Assembly (NCBI GenBank): GCA_031267645.1
Contig: JAIRYW010000039.1
Coordinates: 35,142-99,141 of the forward strand
Source: Propionibacteriaceae bacterium
Lineage (GTDB): Bacteria > Actinomycetota > Actinomycetes > Propionibacteriales > Propionibacteriaceae
DNA length: 64,000 bases
Direction: 5' to 3'
Part shown: piece by piece, positions 58,659 through 64,000 of the stretch
Layout: every line of letters starts with the position of its first letter
Numbering within the stretch: position 1 is the first letter of the stretch
The notes under the pieces: generated by a model
Told to the model about the DNA's origin: nothing
Seen by the model: the letters and a program-made list of their open reading frames with translations, nothing else
The model's database searches: none
Program-made: the position numbers and the translations under genes

Positions 58659-60371
58659 TCACGGGTTGTAGGCGCAGAAGTCCGTCATGTCCTGAGTGTC
58701 GGAGGCGTTGGCCGGGGGGTCGACGCTGGCCGGAGGGTCGGGCGGGACCGGCTGGCCGGACGGGTCGATCGGCGGGGCGCTGGTCGACGGGGCCGGGGCG
58801 ACGGCGGTGGAAGCCGCGATGGCCTCGGCGAAACGCTGGGCCATGAGGGCGAAGTCCGGGTTGGAGGACCGGAAGCCGTTCTCGCCGCTGGTGAACTGCA
58901 TCCCGCTCAACTGGCCGTCGCGCACCCGCAGGGCCAACTGCAGCAGGGCCGGCAGCATGGTGGCCGGGATGTCGGTCCGGACCATCTGCGTGCCGGCGGT
59001 GGCGATGGCCTCGTACCTAGTCAGGATGGTGGCCATGTCGGCTTGGCGGACGATGGCGTTGATGACGCAGCGCTGCCTCGACATGCGATGGAAATCGTCG
59101 TCGGCTTTACGGCTGCGGGCGTACTGCACCGCGTCCGTGCCATTGAGGTGCTGGTCGGGGCCGGGCTCGAGCCAGCCGAAATCGGTCGGGATGCGCTTGT
59201 TGATGTTGATGGTGATGCCGCCGATGGCGTCGATCAGTTGGGTGGCGCCGTCGATGTTGACCAAGATGTAATAGTCGATCTTGACCCCCAGGGCCTGGCC
59301 GACCGACAGTTTGACGGCGTCGGCCCCCAGATTGGCGGTCGGTCCGATGACGTCGTCCGAAACCAACCGGGGCAGATTGTGGTACATCGTGTTGAGCATC
59401 CACTCCAGGTTGTCGGCGTCGTAGCCGTTGTACCAACCACGGGGGAACTCGTCGTACAGGGGCGAATCCGTCGGGAAGGGCATCCGGGCCGTGTTGCGCG
59501 GCAGGGATGTCAAGACCGTGTTGCCAGTCTTGGTGTCGATGCTGGCCACCATGATGGTGTCGGTCAAACCGCCCTGGGCCTCGGTCCGGCCCAGGCTCAG
59601 GCCCCGGTCGTATCCCAACAAGAGGATGTTGACCCTCGGGGTGTTGGCCCAGGGGTCGCCGTCCGTGCCGGGGGTGAAGGTGGGCAGCGTGACGGACTGG
59701 TTGAGGCTGTCGCCGAAGACGGTCGAGATCAGATTGGCTTGGACCAGGGCGTACCTAGCCCCGATCGCCATCGGGGTGGACAGCCCCAGCACCAGGCAGA
59801 GCACGACCGCCCCGGCCGCCAGACGTTGGGCGACCGACAGGCCGCGGGGGGCCAGGCTGCGATAGGTCACGACGCTGAGGGCGGCCCAGGCCAGCGCCAG
59901 CAGCCCCAGGCCGCCGGCGGCCAGACGCAGCCAATCGGCCTGAGCCAGGAATTCCACCGCAAGTTGGCGATGCCGCGCAAGATAGACCAGTCCGGCCCCG
60001 GCCGCCACGGCCAAGAGCAGGGCGGGCGCCCCGGCCCAAGGCCGTTTGGCTCGCAGCAAGCCCAGGCCGGGCAGGATGGTGCCCCAGACGGTCCAGCCCA
60101 AGGCTCCGGCGTAACGGACCGAGTCGACCCTTGAGACCGGCCCGGCGACCCGGCGACCGGACGACCGACGGGCTGGCTCGGCTCCGCCCGGGGCCGACTC
60201 CTCGTAGGGATTGTGGGCCGGATCGGCCCGTCGGGCGCCAGGCAGGTCGACCCGGGCCGAGGCTCCGGCCGGCTCGCCGCCCAGCTGAGCCGCCGCGTCG
60301 GACCGGCCGCCAGCTCCCGATGGACTGGGCGAATTCTTACGCTCCACCATGATGTTGTCTGACGAGGTCAC
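58659..60371 (-). CDS. LytR-CpsA-Psr (LCP) family protein, third copy
   Basis: A 570-aa LCP protein, distant from the tandem pair at 38-41 kb. There is a disordered N-terminus of about 85 residues, then several hydrophobic helices (about 90-190). The LCP domain has NILLLGYDRGLSLGRTEAQGGLTDTIMVASIDTKTGNTVLTSLPRNTARMPFP, DAIGGITININKRIP and HLNGTDAVQYARSRKADDDFHRMSRQR. The C-terminal tail is Pro-rich (SAPPIDPSGQPVPPDPP). Start GTG 60371 is nine bases after GGAGG; ATG 60350 is an alternative. Probably ligates teichoic acid-like or arabinogalactan-like polymers to the wall. Confidence 0.88.
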   Translation of the reverse strand: MTSSDNIMVERKNSPSPSGAGGRSDAAAQLGGEPAGASARVDLPGARRADPAHNPYEESAPGGAEPARRSSGRRVAGPVSRVDSVRYAGALGWTVWGTILPGLGLLRAKRPWAGAPALLLAVAAGAGLVYLARHRQLAVEFLAQADWLRLAAGGLGLLALAWAALSVVTYRSLAPRGLSVAQRLAAGAVVLCLVLGLSTPMAIGARYALVQANLISTVFGDSLNQSVTLPTFTPGTDGDPWANTPRVNILLLGYDRGLSLGRTEAQGGLTDTIMVASIDTKTGNTVLTSLPRNTARMPFPTDSPLYDEFPRGWYNGYDADNLEWMLNTMYHNLPRLVSDDVIGPTANLGADAVKLSVGQALGVKIDYYILVNIDGATQLIDAIGGITININKRIPTDFGWLEPGPDQHLNGTDAVQYARSRKADDDFHRMSRQRCVINAIVRQADMATILTRYEAIATAGTQMVRTDIPATMLPALLQLALRVRDGQLSGMQFTSGENGFRSSNPDFALMAQRFAEAIAASTAVAPAPSTSAPPIDPSGQPVPPDPPASVDPPANASDTQDMTDFCAYNP

Positions 60372-60470
60372 GGTCGGGCCCCTCCAAGGAGACTTACGGA
60401 TGCCCCATCGTAGCGGGCGCCGCCAGTCGCGTCCGCCGGCCAAGACCGGCCGACCAGCCCGGGGTCGGGC

Positions 60471-61742
60471 TCAATCCGGCCAGGCGTACAAGCGGGCGCC
60501 GGCGGCCGAGCGGATCTCGACCCGGGGGGCCGGATCGAGCGCCAGCTCGACCTCGATCCGATCGTCGCCGGCCTGGCTGAGGTAGCGACACCGAGCGCTG
60601 GCCAACTCGAGGGTGCGGGTGCGCGCCCCCACCAGCCAAGGGTGGCGCCGGCGTAGCCCGATCAGGTCTTGATGGGCTCGGAAGACCCATCGGCCCAACT
60701 CCGACAGTTGTTCGGGCCGGGCCGGGAAAGCCGGCCGGATCTCGTCGTCGCCGCCCGGCCGGTCGTACTTACACCCGGTGAACCCTTGTTCGTCACCGTA
60801 ATAGATCGAAGGCACCCCGCCGGTCGTCAACAACACCGCCAAAGCCAATACGATCTTGTCTGACCCGACCATCGTGGCCAGCCGGGTGACATCATGATTG
60901 CCGATGAAGGTGAGTGGTTTGAAATGGTCCAGGAAGGCGTTGTGGCGCCCCAGGGTCCAATCCAATTCGAAGAAGTTGGCACTGGCCAGGGCGCTCCAAA
61001 TCGACTTCCACAGCTCGTACTGCGTCACCGCGTCGAGACCCGACTGAGCCACGTATAAGGCGTAGTCGCCGTGGATGACCTCGCCCACGAACCAAGCCGC
61101 CGGGTGGCGCCGCCGCACCGGGGGCAGGACCTGGCTCCAGAAGGCCGGCGGCACGCGATAGGCGGCGTCCAGGCGCCAGGCGTCGGCCCCCCGGTCCAGC
61201 CAGGTCGTCATGACGCGCTGGACCTCGGCCGCCACGGCCGGTTCGGCGTGGTTCAACTCGACCAACTCAGGGTGGCCCTCGAACAACCAAGGGTGGGGTT
61301 GGTTAGGGTCGCTCCAGTCGATTTTGAACCAACTGGCCCTAGGTCCGGCCGGCCCCTCGGCCAGGGCCTGGGCCAACCAGGGGTGGTCGGCTCCGACATG
61401 GTTGAAGACGCCGTCCAGCATCAGGCGCAAACCCCGGCGGTGGCAAGCCTCGGCCAGGGCCTCGAAATCGGCCCGTTCGCCCAGCCGAGGGTCGATGGCC
61501 AGGTGGTCGAGGGTGTCGTAGCCGTGGGTCGAGGCGGTGAAGATCGGCCCCAGAGCCAAACCCGAGGCGCCCATCTGGACGGCGTAGTCGAGCCAGTCGA
61601 TCAGTCCAGCCAGCCCCCGGCCGGCGCCTGGCCCGTCGGCCAGCCGAGCCCCGGCGCCGCTGAAGCCGAGCGGATAGACCTGCCACCAGAGGCAGTGGTC
61701 GACCCAGGCTGGGCCAGCCGGGGGATGGCCCAGCGGGCTCAC
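60471..61742 (-). CDS. GH13 alpha-amylase family glycosidase
   Basis: A (beta/alpha)8 glycosidase of 423 aa with all four GH13 regions: DGVFNHVG, GADAWRLDAAY (nucleophile Asp), FVGEVIHGD (acid/base Glu) and FIGNHDVTRL. The compact C-terminal beta-domain and absence of a signal peptide suggest an intracellular maltodextrin- or trehalose-type enzyme; specificity cannot be read from sequence. GTG 61742 overlaps the stop of a small upstream ORF (GTGA), so it is translationally coupled. An in-frame extension to 61835 has no ribosome site. Confidence 0.9.
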   Translation of the reverse strand: MSPLGHPPAGPAWVDHCLWWQVYPLGFSGAGARLADGPGAGRGLAGLIDWLDYAVQMGASGLALGPIFTASTHGYDTLDHLAIDPRLGERADFEALAEACHRRGLRLMLDGVFNHVGADHPWLAQALAEGPAGPRASWFKIDWSDPNQPHPWLFEGHPELVELNHAEPAVAAEVQRVMTTWLDRGADAWRLDAAYRVPPAFWSQVLPPVRRRHPAAWFVGEVIHGDYALYVAQSGLDAVTQYELWKSIWSALASANFFELDWTLGRHNAFLDHFKPLTFIGNHDVTRLATMVGSDKIVLALAVLLTTGGVPSIYYGDEQGFTGCKYDRPGGDDEIRPAFPARPEQLSELGRWVFRAHQDLIGLRRRHPWLVGARTRTLELASARCRYLSQAGDDRIEVELALDPAPRVEIRSAAGARLYAWPD

Positions 61743-61906
61743 GGCTGCGCCAATCTCGCGACCGGCTCGACCCGGTTGGTCTCGGCCCGGCCGAACCACC
61801 AGCCCGACAGGCCGACCGGCAGCCGGTGGCGCCACCGGCGATAGGAGGAGAAGAAGAGGGTGAAACCGACGACGGCCGCCGTCATTTGAACGCCCACCAG
61901 AAGCAC
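61739..61906 (-). CDS. Small membrane peptide coupled to the GH13 gene
   Basis: A 55-codon ORF with GTG 61906, six bases after GGAGGAGG, one of the strongest ribosome sites in the window. Residues 1-21 (MLLVGVQMTAAVVGFTLFFS) form one membrane helix, followed by YRRWRHRLPVG, an Arg-rich cytoplasmic start. The stop overlaps the GTG of the GH13 gene. TACGCT upstream (near 61946) is a possible -10. No family recognised. Confidence 0.6.
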   Translation of the reverse strand: MLLVGVQMTAAVVGFTLFFSSYRRWRHRLPVGLSGWWFGRAETNRVEPVARLAQP

Positions 61907-62022
61907 GTCTGGCCTCCTCCGTCGGAAGATGACGGCCTCACCAGCGTAGCGACCGACGGCCCGGTCGAATCAGGCCACGAATGGCCAGACCGAACCAGAA
62001 GGGGTACACTAATCGAGCCTTT

Positions 62023-62095
62023 GCGCCTGTAGCTTAATGGATAGAGCAGCTGACTACGGATCAGCAGGTTGGGGGTTCAAGTCCCTCCAGGCGCG
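62023..62095 (+). tRNA. tRNA-Arg (anticodon ACG)
   Basis: 73-nt cloverleaf: acceptor GCGCCTG/CAGGCGC with discriminator G, D arm AGCTTAATGGATAGAGC, anticodon stem GCTGA/TCAGC with loop CTACGGA, T arm GGGGGTTCAAGTCCCTC. A34 would be edited to inosine. CCA is not encoded. TACACT about 12 bases upstream is a likely -10. Confidence 0.94.
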
Positions 62096-62127
62096 CTCGT
62101 CCGGTCCGAACCTGTGACCGCCTCACC

Positions 62128-62158
62128 CGACCGCCGATCAAACTGTTTTGAGCGGTCG
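62128..62158 (+). terminator. Hairpin after tRNA-Arg
   Basis: Stem CGACCGC/GCGGTCG plus inner TCAAA/TTTGA around ACTGT. It is placed about 33 bases after the tRNA, so it could end that transcript. No following U-tract. Confidence 0.45.
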
Positions 62159-62280
62159 CTGCGCCCACTGGGGCGGTGGTGGGTGTGGGATGGTCCGGGC
62201 CTCTCCTCCCCTCCCGACTCCGCTGAATCCGCCGCACCGGCCCCGCCGGCGGTCCGCCCGCGACTCCGCGACGGCCCCGA

Positions 62281-62296
62281 GTGGGGCTAGCCCCAC
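62281..62296. promoter_or_regulatory. 16-bp perfect palindrome upstream of the histidine kinase gene
   Basis: GTGGGGCTAGCCCCAC, 60 bases before the kinase ATG, in a 260-base gap that otherwise holds only the post-tRNA hairpin. It is a candidate dimer-binding site for the adjacent NarL-type regulator or another factor. Confidence 0.4.
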
Positions 62297-62355
62297 CCCG
62301 GAATCGGGGGGTTGGCCGGGCTGTGCCGCGGCTCCAGAACCGAGAGGATCGCAGC

Positions 62356-63666
62356 ATGACTGGAAATCTGACTCGTGCCGGCGCGCCGCTGGACTCGGTA
62401 TCGTCGTTCGACGTGAGAAGTGATCGCCCCTCCCGTGGTTTTCGGGGTTGGCTGCTGGACCTGGCCTACGTCAGCTTCAACACCGGCATCGGCTTGGCTG
62501 TCTCGATAATCGTGATCGTCTTCTTGGCGGTCGGCTTCCCCCTCGTCCTCATCACCGTCGGGGTGCCGCTAGTCGCCCTCGGTTTCATCTTGGCCAATCT
62601 GTACGGAGAGGCTCAGCGGGGCTTCCTGGCGCTCCTGGGCCGGCCGCTGGCGGGGCCGCTCCCGCCCATCCAGCCCCGGGGCAAGGGCCTGCTGGCCTGG
62701 GCCGGGGCCCATCTGGGCAGTTCCCAGCGCTGGCGCGAGGCCGGGCTGGCCTGCTTCGGCGCCCTAGCCCAGAGCATTTTGTCGTTGATCGGACTGTCTT
62801 GGGTCGGTTTCGGGGCGCAGGAGGTCATCGGATTCTTCTCCAGCAGCGTCCATGTTTTGTTCGAGGAGGTCCTGACCCGTTTCCCGAACTGGTTCGACCT
62901 GGCCGTGGGCATTTTCTTCATTTTAACTTGGCCGGTCGTGATCTGGGGCTGCGCCCGGGTCGACGTCGCCATCGCCCGTTTCTTCCTCTCCACCGACGGC
63001 CAGGCCATGGCTGAGCGCATCGAGCATCTGCGTGAGACTCGGGCCGGCGCCGACAAGGCCGAGTCCCAGCGTCTGCGTCAGCTCGAACGCGATCTGCACG
63101 ACGGCCCCCAGCAGCGTCTGATCCGGACCGGCATGGACTTGGCCAGCGCCCAACGCCGTTTGGCCAGCGGCGAACTGACCGACGCCCAGGCCTTGTTGGC
63201 CGAGGCTCAGGCCCGTAACGACGAGACCATCCGCGAACTACGCCAGCTGTCCCGCGGCTTCGCCCCGCCCATCTTGGCCGATCATGGCTTGGGGCCGGCT
63301 CTGACTTCGCTGGCCAGCAGCGCCCCTCTGCCGGTCCAACTCGATTTGGATTGGCGCACGCCGCGCTACTCGGAGGCGGTCGAGCGGGCGGTCTATTTCG
63401 GCGCCACCGAGGCCATCGCCAACGCCGCCAAGCACGCCCGGGCCGACCGGGTCGAACTGTCCTTGCACGAGTACGGCGATCAGGCGGACGGCCCGAAGCA
63501 GTTGATCTTGTTCGTTCAAGATGACGGAGCCGGCGGGGCCGTGCCCCTGCCCGGCCACGGCTTGGACGGTCTCAAAGCCCGTGTCACCAGCGTCGAAGGG
63601 GTTTTCACGGTCAGTTCTCCGCCCGGCGGCGGCACCACCGTCACCATCACCATCCCGCTGGCTTGA
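62356..63666 (+). CDS. NarL-type sensor histidine kinase with PF13796-like membrane sensor
   Basis: A 436-aa kinase. Residues about 30-200 form a four-helix membrane sensor (AYVSFNTGIGLAVSIIVIVFLAVGFPLVLITVGVPLVALGF and two later helices) of the putative-sensor type common in actinobacteria. HisKA_3 phosphoacceptor His lies in QLERDLHDGPQQRLI, the N box in ATEAIANAAKHARA, and G boxes in DDGAGGAVPLPGHGLDGLKARV. ATG 62356 follows GAGAGG; the ORF upstream to 62281 lacks a site. Paired with the response regulator that starts 80 bases after its stop. Confidence 0.9.
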   Translation: MTGNLTRAGAPLDSVSSFDVRSDRPSRGFRGWLLDLAYVSFNTGIGLAVSIIVIVFLAVGFPLVLITVGVPLVALGFILANLYGEAQRGFLALLGRPLAGPLPPIQPRGKGLLAWAGAHLGSSQRWREAGLACFGALAQSILSLIGLSWVGFGAQEVIGFFSSSVHVLFEEVLTRFPNWFDLAVGIFFILTWPVVIWGCARVDVAIARFFLSTDGQAMAERIEHLRETRAGADKAESQRLRQLERDLHDGPQQRLIRTGMDLASAQRRLASGELTDAQALLAEAQARNDETIRELRQLSRGFAPPILADHGLGPALTSLASSAPLPVQLDLDWRTPRYSEAVERAVYFGATEAIANAAKHARADRVELSLHEYGDQADGPKQLILFVQDDGAGGAVPLPGHGLDGLKARVTSVEGVFTVSSPPGGGTTVTITIPLA

Positions 63667-63745
63667 CCATCCGCCAGCCGCTGGGCTGGGATCGCCGCCC
63701 GCTCTCGGCCGGGCCCTAGGATCGACTCATCGGGAGGGAGAGGCC

Positions 63746-64000
63746 ATGCGGCTGGTGGTGGCGGAGGACTCGGTCCTGTTGCGGGAGGGGCTGGTGCGTC
63801 TGTTGGAGGAGGCCGGACACGAGGTTTTGGCCGCCGTGGGCGACGCCGACGCTCTGCTCGAGGCGGTCCCGGCGCTGCGGCCCGAGTTGGTGGTGACGGA
63901 CGTGCGGATGCCGCCGACCTCGACCGACGACGGGTTGCGCGCCGCCGTCCGGCTGCGTCAGGACGACCCCGGCTTGGCCGTGCTGGTGTTGAGCCAATAC
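63746..64000 (+). CDS. NarL/LuxR-type response regulator, 5' part (cut by window edge)
   Basis: 85 codons of a receiver domain: MRLVVAEDSVLLREGLVRLL carries the acidic pair, VVTDVRMPP the phospho-acceptor Asp, and LVLSQY the switch region. The HTH domain is outside the window. The ATG follows GGGAGGGAGAGG. Partner of the preceding kinase. Confidence 0.92.
   Translation, partial: MRLVVAEDSVLLREGLVRLLEEAGHEVLAAVGDADALLEAVPALRPELVVTDVRMPPTSTDDGLRAAVRLRQDDPGLAVLVLSQY

Overview
GC-rich chromosomal DNA of an Actinomycetota (actinobacterial) organism. The evidence is high-GC codon use throughout, an actinobacterial-type gyrA, an RpfB-type resuscitation-promoting factor, polyphosphate glucokinase, a DUF1707/LiaF-like protein, an SPFH plus ribbon-helix-helix pair, and an ileS T-box leader with a very short Stem I. 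I cannot name the genus from the sequence alone. No insertion sequence, prophage or CRISPR array is visible.

Layout. 1-5.4 kb: gyrB, gyrA and the start of a probable DUF3566 gene, all on the minus strand. 5.7-11 kb: sugar genes (FGGY kinase, galE, a UDPGP-family pyrophosphorylase and divergent galK; no galT). 11-15.6 kb: an RND transporter with a long proline/tyrosine-rich tail. 15.6-19.5 kb: a eukaryotic-type double-domain phosphofructokinase, an RHH regulator, an SPFH protein and a CopZ-like chaperone. 19.5-20.05 kb: a non-coding stretch with at least seven DnaA-box-like 9-mers in paired inverted arrangement, followed by dnaB; this is the best origin-of-replication candidate here, and most genes to its left are on minus and most to its right on plus. 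21.5-26.3 kb: four consecutive secreted proteins that each combine DUF348 modules with a different wall-acting domain (Rpf, Apf-like, RlpA, RlpA). 26.3-35.5 kb: HAD hydrolase, pgi, hipBA toxin-antitoxin pair, SanA-like protein, GNAT, argS, ppgK and DUF1707. 35.7 kb: tRNA-Gly(CCC) with a 25-bp inverted copy of its 3' end. 35.9-41.6 kb: tyrosine phosphatase, BY-type tyrosine kinase and two tandem LCP ligases. 41.7-52.7 kb: siderophore-interacting protein, lysC, YdcF-like protein, cysteine desulfurase, mnmA, ileS with its T-box, DUF3048 and recR. 53-57.6 kb: dnaX, SRP RNA, and a zinc-less MDR oxidoreductase joined to a frameshifted DNA-methyltransferase remnant. 57.9-64 kb: tRNA-Ser(GGA), an AT-rich islet with a small membrane protein, a third LCP protein, a GH13 glycosidase, tRNA-Arg(ACG), and a NarL-type two-component system running off the window.

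How the genes fit together. The window mixes replication functions (gyrase, dnaB, dnaX, recR, possible oriC) with cell-envelope growth (DUF348 cassette, LCP proteins, BY kinase/phosphatase, SanA/YdcF proteins) and glucose/galactose entry into glycolysis (ppgK, pgi, pfk, galK-ugp-galE). A recurring feature is a TANNNT -10 hexamer lying 6-8 bases before the start codon, which implies widespread leaderless mRNAs and helps choose several starts.
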